Notes under the pieces: model-generated | The model's database searches: none | What the model was told of the DNA's origin: nothing | The model's input: the letters and a program-made list of their open reading frames with translations, nothing else | Made by a program: the position numbers and the translations under genes | Part shown: positions 23,947 through 31,376 of the stretch, piece by piece | How positions within the stretch are numbered: the first letter of the stretch is position 1 | How the letters are laid out: each line of letters starts with the position of its first letter | Source: Hallerella sp963652365 | GTDB lineage: Bacteria; Fibrobacterota; Fibrobacteria; Fibrobacterales; Fibrobacteraceae | NCBI GenBank assembly: GCA_963652365.1 | Contig: CAVJTH010000019.1 | Coordinates: forward strand, 1 to 42,801 | Reading direction: 5' to 3' | Length of the DNA stretch: 42,801 bases

Positions 23947-24027
23947 TTAGCGTTTTGGCGGATTGTTGCCTCTTCCGCCGCCACTTGGATTTCCGGTTTT
24001 AGACGGCCAATTTGGGTTGTTTGGCAT
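23947..24027 (-). CDS. Small protein, 26 residues (Gly/Asn/Pro-rich)
   Basis: A short gene with a perfect ribosome site (AAGGAGG, 4 bases before ATG) and a stop directly before a terminator. The product is MPNNPNWPSKTG followed by NPSGGGRGNNPPKR. It has no hydrophobic segment, is basic and probably unstructured. From memory, small proteins with a similar PS-TG-PSGGGR-N-PP pattern occur in several bacteria, but I could not check this. It follows the 113-residue gene by 13 bases. The strong ribosome site and terminator argue that it is real; the role is unknown. Confidence 0.65.
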   Translation of the reverse strand: MPNNPNWPSKTGNPSGGGRGNNPPKR

Positions 24028-24040
24028 GATGCCTCCTTTT

Positions 24041-24382
24041 TTAGTGATGGGTTAAATGGAATCCGTTGCCGGCAGGGCAAGGGTAAATGTTTAAATAAAT
24101 GCCTCTGTCTTTAAAACAAAGATTTTTGGCTGTTTCGGCATTCTCAATTGTTTCATACAGATGCTTTGGTTGTCCGAGACTATCTGTGCAACTGCAGGAT
24201 TGTGATGCCGCATGGATTGGCGAAAGATGCCAAAGGTTGCATTTTGGACAGAGATAGGGATAAAGCGATATTTGGCGAACGGCTTTCTGATATTCCGCAG
24301 AGTTTTGAGCCTCTAACTCGGAAGCGTATTCCGCAAGAGGTTCGCCCGATTTTGAAAAACAGGTTAAACTTTTTGCCATCAT
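24041..24382 (-). CDS. Hypothetical protein with two zinc-finger-like halves
   Basis: A 113-residue cytoplasmic protein, not recognised. It seems to be two similar halves. The first has GEPLAEYASELEAQ and ends in YLCPKCNLWHLSP. The second has GQPKHLYETIENAE and ends in YPCPAGNGFHLTH. The first half has a complete CPxC plus His motif; the second keeps only one Cys and the His. Four more Cys lie between or around them. The ATG follows the stop of the 48-residue gene with no gap (a second ATG is the next codon), so coupling is likely. Base composition is more AT-rich than neighbours outside the island. Confidence 0.8.
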   Translation of the reverse strand: MMAKSLTCFSKSGEPLAEYASELEAQNSAEYQKAVRQISLYPYLCPKCNLWHLSPIHAASQSCSCTDSLGQPKHLYETIENAETAKNLCFKDRGIYLNIYPCPAGNGFHLTHH

Positions 24383-24529
24383 TTAATCTTTTTTCGTTGG
24401 ATTTTTTGCGTCGCCGTATCGTGAATTATTTGGATTTAGCTGGTTTGCGCGATTGTCTTTGGCTGCTTTGTATGCGGCATTGTTTGGGTTGCATTGGTTT
24501 GCGTGGTGATTTCTTTCTTGTTGGTTCAT
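24383..24529 (-). CDS. Small protein, 48 residues, with NPNN repeats
   Basis: A short gene whose product holds two copies of one motif: ANQCNPNNAAY and ANQLNPNNSRY, 18 residues apart. The rest is basic and polar (MNQQERNHH at the start, KNPTKKD at the end). The TAA stop is followed at once by the ATG of the next gene, which supports translation. A modest AAGAGA lies upstream of the ATG. No membrane segment or signal is seen. The internal repeat and gene coupling argue against chance, but no function can be named. Confidence 0.65.
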   Translation of the reverse strand: MNQQERNHHANQCNPNNAAYKAAKDNRANQLNPNNSRYGDAKNPTKKD

Positions 24530-24563
24530 TGGGTCTCTTTTTGAAAAAATGGATGTACGCTTT

Positions 24564-24571
24564 CAAAAGTA
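24564..24571 (-). promoter_or_regulatory. Possible promoter box before the small genes
   Basis: On the minus strand TACTTTTG fits TAnnTTTG, 34 bases upstream of the 48-residue gene. It could be an internal promoter in the 90-base gap after the 499-residue gene. The area is AT-rich, so a chance match is easy. Confidence 0.25.
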
Positions 24572-24619
24572 AAATGGGAAAAGGAGAATGAAAAGAGAAA
24601 TTAATGGGCGCTAAAATTT

Positions 24620-26119
24620 TTATGAGTCAAAAGTGGATGGTTGTGATGGGATTGCCGATTCAAGAAAATTCTTGAAACACTCTTCGATTTTTTGCTGGTT
24701 TGGATTTTTGTTCAAAATCTCTGCCGCAGTAAAGAATGGAAGTTCAGGATAGTTTCCTGTCATTAATTCTAGTCCGGAATTTTGATCGGAAAATTGTAAG
24801 GAATCATGCATTACTTTTGAAACGGTGTTATTAAATTTTCCATCGGTTAAATCAACGTCTAATTTCTTGAATGTATGGTTAACTGCTTCCCCTATCTTTT
24901 GGTAAATCTCAGGAAAAACTAGACCTTTTTCTGCGCCATCAAAAATAAGTCCAGTTAAGCCTTTTTTTAAGAGTTGTAGATTGCCTTCTATATTGTGCTT
25001 TGGAGAAATGTCGTTTATCGCTTGAGAATTGGGTTGTGCCTCTTTTACCGCTTCTTTTTCTATTTTCATTTTTTCTTTTAAGATGCTCTTGTGCTTTCCC
25101 GTTGATGCTTTTTCGAAATCTTTTGATGAAAACAAAGAAACTGGAGTCTGAATCTCATTAAAGTTATTGGAATGTTTGCCCGCTTTTATTAAAAACAGAA
25201 GTTTCTTTTGGGCGAAGATTTTTAATTCGCGGGGAATGCGTGAGTATTTCCCGTTGGTTTTAAAATTCTTGATTAGTTTCATGGGCATCAGATGAATGCC
25301 GTATAATCGTCCTTGAAGGAAAAGTTTTTTTAGATGTCTCCAGTCTCCGTGTGAATTTCCGCTTTTATTTCTTGCCAATGCAAGGACCAAAAATGCTTCA
25401 ACAAAAAAATCAGAGGCATCTTGAATGTTGAATTTATCAAATTGAATTCTGTTTGAAAGTTCTTGATACCACTTAAGAATTTCAGGTTGGTTGAGACTTT
25501 CACAAAAGAGATTGAAATTTTTTGTATGCGATTTTTTCCATTCTCGATTTACTGGGGTGTCTTCAGTGTCATTATTGTCATAAACTCCGAAATAGCGCAA
25601 AATATGTTTGGAATTGAGATTGCTCTCTTGGATCAGTTGTAGTAGATCCACTGAAAAACGAAATTGTAATAGATGAATGTTGCATACTTCATTTATACGA
25701 ACAATTTGTTTTTCAGAAATAGTGGCGTAAGGCTTTATGTGAAACAGAATATTTTTTAGATCAGTTTGATCCCATTTGATTTCTTGGAGCTTTTTAGATA
25801 AAGCTGATAAATTTATTTGTTGAATTTGTTGATACTTAGATTGTAATTGTATTTGGATTTTTTTTGTGATGATTTGTAAAAATATTTCGAAAATATCTTT
25901 AGGGGACAAGTTTGGAGGTCTATATAGGTAAAAATCTTCTGGAATATAGATGTGCCAATCGATCAGGATATCTTGGTTTAATAGTGTGTTTTTTAAGTTA
26001 GATCCTGCTTCGTGTTTTGAGATGTTTTTTAAAACTTTAATCCAGTGCTTTTGCACAGTGTTAAAGGCATGATGCTCTAAAAGTTCATCGAATGTACGAA
26101 AGAAAATATCTTTTTCCAT
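24620..26119 (-). CDS. Unrecognised AT-rich 499-residue protein
   Basis: No family recognised. The product is soluble-looking, with no signal peptide or clear transmembrane helix. The first ~330 residues are rich in Ile, Leu, Lys and Gln and look mostly helical (ITKKIQIQLQSKYQQIQQINL). A linker follows at about 340-385 (Lys/Glu-rich). The last ~110 residues form a second region (NLQLLKKGLTGLIFDGAEKG ... TAAEILNKNPNQQKIEECF). The DNA is clearly more AT-rich than the flanking housekeeping genes, which suggests acquisition from elsewhere. I chose ATG 26119; an in-frame TTG lies at 26137. It is followed by three small genes on the same strand. Confidence 0.88.
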   Translation of the reverse strand: MEKDIFFRTFDELLEHHAFNTVQKHWIKVLKNISKHEAGSNLKNTLLNQDILIDWHIYIPEDFYLYRPPNLSPKDIFEIFLQIITKKIQIQLQSKYQQIQQINLSALSKKLQEIKWDQTDLKNILFHIKPYATISEKQIVRINEVCNIHLLQFRFSVDLLQLIQESNLNSKHILRYFGVYDNNDTEDTPVNREWKKSHTKNFNLFCESLNQPEILKWYQELSNRIQFDKFNIQDASDFFVEAFLVLALARNKSGNSHGDWRHLKKLFLQGRLYGIHLMPMKLIKNFKTNGKYSRIPRELKIFAQKKLLFLIKAGKHSNNFNEIQTPVSLFSSKDFEKASTGKHKSILKEKMKIEKEAVKEAQPNSQAINDISPKHNIEGNLQLLKKGLTGLIFDGAEKGLVFPEIYQKIGEAVNHTFKKLDVDLTDGKFNNTVSKVMHDSLQFSDQNSGLELMTGNYPELPFFTAAEILNKNPNQQKIEECFKNFLESAIPSQPSTFDS

Positions 26120-26175
26120 ACATTCGAATATAAACAAAAATAGAATTGTGATGACGTTTTTACGTGAATTTGTAT

Positions 26176-26199
26176 AACAAGCTCGATTTTGGGCTTGTT
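26176..26199. other. Weak hairpin at the island edge
   Basis: AACAAGC (26176-26182) pairs with GCTTGTT (26193-26199) around a 10-base loop. It lies 24 bases after the pbp1A stop (minus strand) and could be a weak terminator, but no T-run follows on that strand. Confidence 0.35.
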
Positions 26200-26222
26200 C
26201 CTATTTCTAAGCCTCTTCTACC

Positions 26223-28535
26223 CTAGAACATCTGCCGGGTCTTCTTCTTTGGCGGGGGAGCGTTCTTTTCCTTTTTCGTCTTCGCCTTCATCGAGCCTTC
26301 GGAAGACGTCTTGCTGGAAAACAGGGTCGCGTTGTCCGCCGACTTCTTCGTCGAGAAGTGGTTGCCGTCGCAGGTTTCGTCGGGAACGTGTCCCGCGGAA
26401 TAGAGACAGTAGGTCGTCGCGCCGCAGAACTCTCCGGCGAGCTTTCCCGTGTTGTTGCAGGTCTTTTTCCCGATGACGCCGGCGGGCATGGAAAATCCGC
26501 GAACAGGAAGGTCCCTGTGCAGCTCCTTCATGACTTCGATCCAGGCGGGAAGCGGGTCTTCGGAGCCCGTGTGTCCCGGTCCCATCGGCGCGGGCGAATC
26601 CGTTCCGACCCAGATGCCGAGCGTGTAGTAGCGCGTAAACCCGATGTACCAGGCGTCCGCGTAGTTGTTCGTCGTTCCGGTCTTTCCGCCGCTCGGGTGC
26701 CTGAAACCGCTCGCTCCGACGCGTGCGGCTGTCCCGTGGACGTTCACGTCCTTCAGCATATCGACCATGATGTAGGCGCTTGCCGGCTTGAGAACCGTGT
26801 GCTCCACGCTTCGGTGCCGTTCGATGATGTTTCCGTCCTTGTCCGCGATGGAATCGATCATGTAGGGTTCAACGCGAATGCCTCCGTTCGGGAATACGGT
26901 GTAGGCGGAAGTCATTTCCCAGAGCGTGCTGCCGATGGATCCCAGGGCGAGGCTCGGCACGGGCTGCAGGGGCGCCTTCCGGATGCCGAACTTTCGCGCG
27001 TAGCTGACAACGTTCGGAAGCCCGTACTTGATGCCGGTGAGAACCGCCGGGAGGTTCATCGAACGGTAGAGTGCGCGCCGCACGGTCATCATCCCTTCGA
27101 ATTCCTTGTCGAAGTTTGCCGGACGCCACGTCTTCGACGGATCCGCTTCGTCTTCGATGGTGACGGGCTGGTCGTTGATCGAGTCGCACGGAGAGGCTCC
27201 CGCTTCGACTGCTGTCGCATAGACGATGGGCTTGAAGGAAGAGCCCGGCTGTCGCAGGGACTGGACCGCCCGGTTCCAGCGGGACTCGTTGAAGTCGTTT
27301 CCGCCGACCATGGCGCGGATGGCGCCCGTTCCGTTCTCGATGAGAATCATCGCCATCTGGGGAGCGTGGTAGCGCGAACTGTCCGGGTAGCGCCACTTGG
27401 ACGGATCCTGGGCGGTATCTTTGGCGAGGTAGTCCTTCTTGAAGAGCGCGTAAACGCTGTCGAAATGGGCGACGACCGAATCCGCGGGGAGCTTGTACTT
27501 GGCGGAAAGCCCGAGCTTCCAGACCGCGCGCTGCTGGATGCGCTTGCGAATGCGCTCGATGTGCCGTCTTTCCACGTCTTCGGCAAAGGCCTGGATTTGC
27601 GGATCGATGGTGCTGTAGATGTTCACCCCGTCCGCATACAGCGACTTTTGCCCATACTTGTTCTCCATGAACTTCCGGATTTCCTCGTAGTAGTAGAGCC
27701 CGGAACCGTTTCCCACCTGGTGCTTCACCGTTTCAAGCGGATATTCCAGATACTTTTTATAGTCTTCACTGGAAATGTAACCCGCGTCCCGCATCGCGAA
27801 GAGGACCGTGTTGCGCCGTTCGAGCGCGGCTTTCGGGTGCCTGTCCGGGCGGTATCCTTCCGGGCGCTGGAGCATTCCGGCGAGAACCGCGTATTCCGGA
27901 ACGTCGAGCGAATCGAGCGGCTTTCCGAAGTAAAATTCGCTGGCCGCTTCGAATCCGTAGTTGCCTCCGCCGAGATAGACTTCGTTCATGTAGAATTCGA
28001 GAATTTCGCGCTTGGTGTAGGTCTGTTCGATGCGGACAGCCGTCATCGCCTCCTTGATCTTTCGCGAGATCTTGCGCTCCGGGGTGAGAAAGAGAAGCTT
28101 GGAGAGCTGCTGCGTGAGAGTCGAGGCTCCGCGGATCTTGTCTCCGCGCGTCACGGACTGGAGGACCGCCTTGGGAATCGCGAGGATGTTCAGCCCCCAG
28201 TGGCGGTAGAAGTCCCGGTCTTCGGTCGCCATGACGGCGTTCATCGCCATTTCCGGAATGGAATCGATCGGAGTCCACACGCGCCGTTCCACGAAGAACT
28301 CGTGCACGGGGACGCTGTCCTTGTCATAGACGGTCGTCACCAGCTTCGGGTCGATGTTCTCGAGCTGCGAAAGGGAGGGGAGGCTCGGGACCAGGCTCGA
28401 AAAGTAGAAGGCTATCGCGAGGACGATGGCGATGCAGGGAACGAGAAAGATTCCAAACCAGAAGAAGACCCTTTTTTCGGGTTTCGGAAAGAATCGGGCG
28501 ACGAACCGGATAATTCTATGCATGAAAGCGTTCAT
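26223..28535 (-). CDS. Penicillin-binding protein 1A (bifunctional)
   Basis: A 770-residue class A PBP that polymerises glycan strands and cross-links peptides in the periplasm. One N-terminal membrane helix lies at about residues 23-47. The GT51 domain has E105 in ATEDRDFYRHWG, then RGASTLTQQLSKLLFL. The transpeptidase domain has S432 and K435 in GSSFKP, then SMN and KTGTTNNY. The C-terminus (about 735-770) is a Lys/Pro-rich basic tail. Four Cys stand shortly before it (KTCNNTG, EFCGATTYC, ETCDG), perhaps a disulphide-bonded extension. It is divergent from the lipoprotein gene. A second ATG at 28523 is possible. Confidence 0.95.
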   Translation of the reverse strand: MNAFMHRIIRFVARFFPKPEKRVFFWFGIFLVPCIAIVLAIAFYFSSLVPSLPSLSQLENIDPKLVTTVYDKDSVPVHEFFVERRVWTPIDSIPEMAMNAVMATEDRDFYRHWGLNILAIPKAVLQSVTRGDKIRGASTLTQQLSKLLFLTPERKISRKIKEAMTAVRIEQTYTKREILEFYMNEVYLGGGNYGFEAASEFYFGKPLDSLDVPEYAVLAGMLQRPEGYRPDRHPKAALERRNTVLFAMRDAGYISSEDYKKYLEYPLETVKHQVGNGSGLYYYEEIRKFMENKYGQKSLYADGVNIYSTIDPQIQAFAEDVERRHIERIRKRIQQRAVWKLGLSAKYKLPADSVVAHFDSVYALFKKDYLAKDTAQDPSKWRYPDSSRYHAPQMAMILIENGTGAIRAMVGGNDFNESRWNRAVQSLRQPGSSFKPIVYATAVEAGASPCDSINDQPVTIEDEADPSKTWRPANFDKEFEGMMTVRRALYRSMNLPAVLTGIKYGLPNVVSYARKFGIRKAPLQPVPSLALGSIGSTLWEMTSAYTVFPNGGIRVEPYMIDSIADKDGNIIERHRSVEHTVLKPASAYIMVDMLKDVNVHGTAARVGASGFRHPSGGKTGTTNNYADAWYIGFTRYYTLGIWVGTDSPAPMGPGHTGSEDPLPAWIEVMKELHRDLPVRGFSMPAGVIGKKTCNNTGKLAGEFCGATTYCLYSAGHVPDETCDGNHFSTKKSADNATLFSSKTSSEGSMKAKTKKEKNAPPPKKKTRQMF

Positions 28536-28623
28536 TTGGTCACACTCGCAAGGATGGTGCTGGCTAAAGAGGTCAATAAAATGTAACTTTATCGAGGACT
28601 AAAATCTAGACGGAGTTTTCGAA

Positions 28624-29532
28624 ATGGGCATTTTCAAGGCATTGTTTCCATCGGCGGCGATTTTATCGGTTCTCGGCCTTTCCGCTTGCGGATCGGTCGA
28701 TCACGACCCGCCAAGGCTCAAGAGCGTTTTCGGGACGGTCTCCCCGATGGATACGCTCGTCGCCGCGTTCGACAAGGACATCGACGACTTTGACGATTCC
28801 CTGGTCACGTCGAACGTACCGGTCACGGTCGTCAAGCAGAAAGGTTCCAAGATCTTCATCGTCGGCGCGACCGACACCGTGGCGGGAATCCCGCGATTCG
28901 AACCGTCGAGCGATTACGACACGCTCGTCTTCAGCGGATTGAAGGATTCGGACGGCAACGTCTCCAAGGTCGAGAAGGTCACGTTCTCCACGTATCCGTT
29001 CCTCGACAGCGACGAATACGAACTCGACAAGGACGGAAACTGCTTCTCGAACAAGACGCCCAAGAATGCGGAGGAACTCGCGGACGCGACCAAGTTCTTC
29101 AACGGCGCGAAGCTTTCGAAGGGCGTCACCGTCACGGGAATTCTCGCGGGCCAATACAGCCGGGACTGCGCGGACGACGCGGACACCTATCGGATTACGC
29201 TTCAAAAGTACGATACGGTTTCCGTTGCCCTCGAAGGCTTCGAAAACGGTGCGCCTCTTCTTCTTGCCGTGCAGGGTCCTGCCAAGCGGTCGGACGCGCC
29301 TTCTTTCTGCAAGTACAACAACCAGGAATTTGTCTCGGTCGATGCCGGCGAAGGGAAAAAGGTCGCGTCGATCGACACGACATTCGGCGTCGGCGATATC
29401 CATGAATGCGGGACGGCGACCATCACCGACGACCAGTCCTACTACATCCAGGTCCGCTTTTCGGAAAACCTGAAAACGTCGGAACAGGTCCCGCAGGCCT
29501 ACAGGCTCACCGTCTCCATCAAGAAGCACTGA
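28624..29532 (+). CDS. Lipoprotein with Big_5-like and PPC-like regions
   Basis: A 302-residue predicted lipoprotein: signal peptide ending LSAC, Cys 22 lipidated, then GSVDHDPPRL. The N-terminal region (about 30-125) is like a bacterial Ig-like Big_5 domain (SPMDTLVAAFDKDID, DTLVFSGLKDSDGNVS). The C-terminal part (about 160-300) resembles a pre-peptidase C-terminal domain: DADTYRITLQKYDTVSVALEGF and YYIQVRFSEN ... YRLTVSI. Such proteins are often surface-exposed. The ribosome site is CGGAG, 8 bases before the ATG. No function is named. Confidence 0.8.
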   Translation: MGIFKALFPSAAILSVLGLSACGSVDHDPPRLKSVFGTVSPMDTLVAAFDKDIDDFDDSLVTSNVPVTVVKQKGSKIFIVGATDTVAGIPRFEPSSDYDTLVFSGLKDSDGNVSKVEKVTFSTYPFLDSDEYELDKDGNCFSNKTPKNAEELADATKFFNGAKLSKGVTVTGILAGQYSRDCADDADTYRITLQKYDTVSVALEGFENGAPLLLAVQGPAKRSDAPSFCKYNNQEFVSVDAGEGKKVASIDTTFGVGDIHECGTATITDDQSYYIQVRFSENLKTSEQVPQAYRLTVSIKKH

Positions 29533-29581
29533 TCCCGGGTGGATTTTTCCCAAGATTTTGAAAAATTTCGTCAAAAGACCC

Positions 29582-29611
29582 TTGACAGAACTTTTTGAAA
29601 TTCTATATTTG
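29582..29611 (+). promoter_or_regulatory. Sigma-70-like promoter of tRNA-Arg(ACG)
   Basis: A perfect TTGACA at 29582-29587 and TATATTTG at 29604-29611 with 16 bases between. The tRNA starts 12 bases after the box. It is the clearest promoter in the window. Confidence 0.8.
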
Positions 29612-29623
29612 GGACACACCAAT

Positions 29624-29697
29624 GCGAATGTGGCGTAACTGGATAGCGCAACTGGCTACGAACCAGTAGGTTGCAGGTTCGAGTCCTGCCACTCGCA
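29624..29697 (+). tRNA. tRNA-Arg (anticodon ACG)
   Basis: A 74-base cloverleaf: acceptor stem GCGAATG with CACTCGC, D stem GCGT/GCGC, anticodon stem ACTGG/CCAGT around loop CTACGAA, T stem GCAGG/CCTGC with loop TTCGAGT, discriminator A, no encoded CCA. Anticodon ACG reads CGN codons after A34 is converted to inosine. The fifth acceptor pair is A-C, a mismatch. Confidence 0.95.
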
Positions 29698-29702
29698 CGA
29701 AA

Positions 29703-29733
29703 GCTTCGAGATAGCCTCTCGGAGCTTTTTTTC
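29703..29733 (+). terminator. Rho-independent terminator after tRNA-Arg(ACG)
   Basis: AGCTTCGAGA pairs with TCTCGGAGCT (one G-T pair) around a short loop, followed by seven T. It begins 5 bases after the tRNA. Confidence 0.85.
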
Positions 29734-29758
29734 AGTCTTCGTTTTTCGGATGTTGCGT

Positions 29759-31183
29759 TTACGCTCTTCGACGGGCGTCCCGGAGGCTTCGGGCCCTGTC
29801 GTTCCAGGCTTCTTCGGGCGTTTTCCCCTTTTGAACCCAAAAGTCGATATACTTGAGAGCGTCGATGAGGATTTCGAACAGGGGAGAAATCTTGAAATAA
29901 TCGGAAAGGGTGGGAGAATCCTCCGCGGCGGTTTCGCAGATTTGAATCTTGGAATTTTTTTCGGCTTTGGCTGCCAGGAAGTTGAGCTCGATGAGGTTTG
30001 TCTCTTTTTTCAAGGTATGGTTGCAGGCGCGAAAATTCGAAATACGGAAGGTCTTTTGGCAGTGCGGGCAGATGGCAGTTGCGGAGAAAAGACCGGAAAA
30101 TGGGCTTCCGCCGAAACTGGTGACGACAGCCGTGTTTCCGCAATCGCAAAGGGTTTGAAATGACGGGTTGTCCCATAGGAGAAATAAATGGCGAAGATCT
30201 AGCATCGGCTTTCTAAATATCCCGAGCGAAAGAAAATTGATGGAGGCGCTGTTAAGGAAAAATTTCGAGTTCTCGGTCCAACCGTGATGAGGGGATGAAT
30301 CGATGTCGACGGGGTTGCCGCAAACGTCCCGGACATCCGGTTCGCTCAGCGCTCTTGGCGCGAGGGTGTTTTCAATCCAGCTGCGATATTTGAATAGAAG
30401 TGGTAAATTTTCACGAAAAAGCGCATAGCGGCGTTTTTGTCTTTGCGGTAGAGATTTTTGGATTTGTTCGGTTTCCTGCTTGAAGAATTCCTCGTTTTCG
30501 TTAAGGCTATGCCCCGTGGTGAAAAAATAGGTGCCGCGGTCCAGCTTCGTCCAGTCGTTCCAGGCTTCTTCGGGCGTTTTCCCTTTTTTCACGTAGAAGT
30601 CAATTGCCCTAAGTCTATCTATCAGAATTTCGAAGTCGGGATGCGTTTCGGCATATCCGGAGAGGGGCTGCGGATTATCCGATGCGTTTTTCTTTTCGGC
30701 TGGAGCGGGGGAGTTTTTTTCAAAGCTTGTCGCCAGCTTGGTAAGCTTACGAAAGGACGCTTCGCTTTTCAAATCACGGTCGGTAATGCGGAAGGTCTTT
30801 TGGCAGTGCGGGCATACGGCGGTTGCGAAAATGTTTCCGGAAAGCGGGCTTCCGCAGAAACCGGTGACGACCGCGGTATTTCCGCAATCGCAGAGGGCTT
30901 GGAACGACGGATTGTCCCACAGAAGAAACAGATGGCGGAGGTCCAGTTGCCTGTAAGCGAAGCCTAGCGAAAGGAATTCAATCGGCGTGTTTGCGTATTT
31001 TGGAAAATTCTCGATTTGTCGGCGATATTTGAAAAGTAACGACAAGTTCTCGAGAAGCAGCGCATAGCGGCGCTTTCGTCTGAGCGGCAAGCGTTTTTTG
31101 GCTCGTAAGGTTTCCCGGTTGAAAATTCCTTCGTTTTCATGGGGGCTGAGACCCAGGTTAAAAAAATAGCTCGCTTTGGTCAT
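29759..31183 (-). CDS. Internally duplicated protein with zinc-ribbon-like Cys motifs
   Basis: A 474-residue protein of unknown function built from two copies of a ~230-residue unit. Each unit has a YFF start, a basic stretch with RYAL then LPLLFKYR or LSLLFKYR, then LDLRHLFLLWDNPSFQ. After this come CDCGNTAVVT and CPHCQKTFRI, four Cys that could bind one zinc. Each unit ends with FEILID ... KKGKTPEEAWND or QKGKTPEEAWND. There is no signal peptide or membrane helix. The start is ATG 31183 with AAGGAG 5 bases upstream; the in-frame GTG at 31189 is too close. The two halves differ enough to make this an old duplication. It stands alone between a tRNA terminator and a divergent pair. Confidence 0.85.
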   Translation of the reverse strand: MTKASYFFNLGLSPHENEGIFNRETLRAKKRLPLRRKRRYALLLENLSLLFKYRRQIENFPKYANTPIEFLSLGFAYRQLDLRHLFLLWDNPSFQALCDCGNTAVVTGFCGSPLSGNIFATAVCPHCQKTFRITDRDLKSEASFRKLTKLATSFEKNSPAPAEKKNASDNPQPLSGYAETHPDFEILIDRLRAIDFYVKKGKTPEEAWNDWTKLDRGTYFFTTGHSLNENEEFFKQETEQIQKSLPQRQKRRYALFRENLPLLFKYRSWIENTLAPRALSEPDVRDVCGNPVDIDSSPHHGWTENSKFFLNSASINFLSLGIFRKPMLDLRHLFLLWDNPSFQTLCDCGNTAVVTSFGGSPFSGLFSATAICPHCQKTFRISNFRACNHTLKKETNLIELNFLAAKAEKNSKIQICETAAEDSPTLSDYFKISPLFEILIDALKYIDFWVQKGKTPEEAWNDRARSLRDARRRA

Positions 31184-31200
31184 TAACACTCCTTGATTTA

Positions 31201-31294
31201 TTATGCATTTATTGATATTTATGCATATAATATAAACAAGAAAGTTTCGATGGGCAATCTTGCGGAGTCCTTTTCTTGTAAATAAAATTTTACA
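31201..31294. promoter_or_regulatory. Operator-like repeats in a divergent intergenic region
   Basis: TTATGCAT occurs at 31201-31208 and again at 31219-31226. Further right, TGTAAA-6 bases-TTTACA forms an 18-base palindrome at 31277-31294. The region (31184-31376) separates two divergent genes, so either could bind a regulator. Confidence 0.35.
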
Positions 31295-31376
31295 TCAAAG
31301 GCGGAGATTCGTCGGGTAGTTTAAAAAGAACCGGTGTAAACTTGGGCAAATGCGCTATAGGCGCGGAGATGACAAA

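Noticed and set aside
23889..24080. 63-residue minus-strand frame overlapping the 26-residue gene and its terminator
   Set aside because: It runs through the terminator hairpin and has no ribosome site, while the 26-residue frame has an ideal one and stops before the terminator.
24148..24591. 147-residue plus-strand frame in the AT-rich island
   Set aside because: It is antisense to both the 113- and 48-residue genes. It looks aromatic/Leu-rich only because of the T-rich strand.
26358..28586. 742-residue open frame on the plus strand
   Set aside because: It lies wholly opposite the PBP1A gene, which has all expected catalytic motifs. The antisense product is Arg/Val/Asp-rich with no domain. 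Long antisense frames are common in this codon usage (TCG, GAA, TTC).
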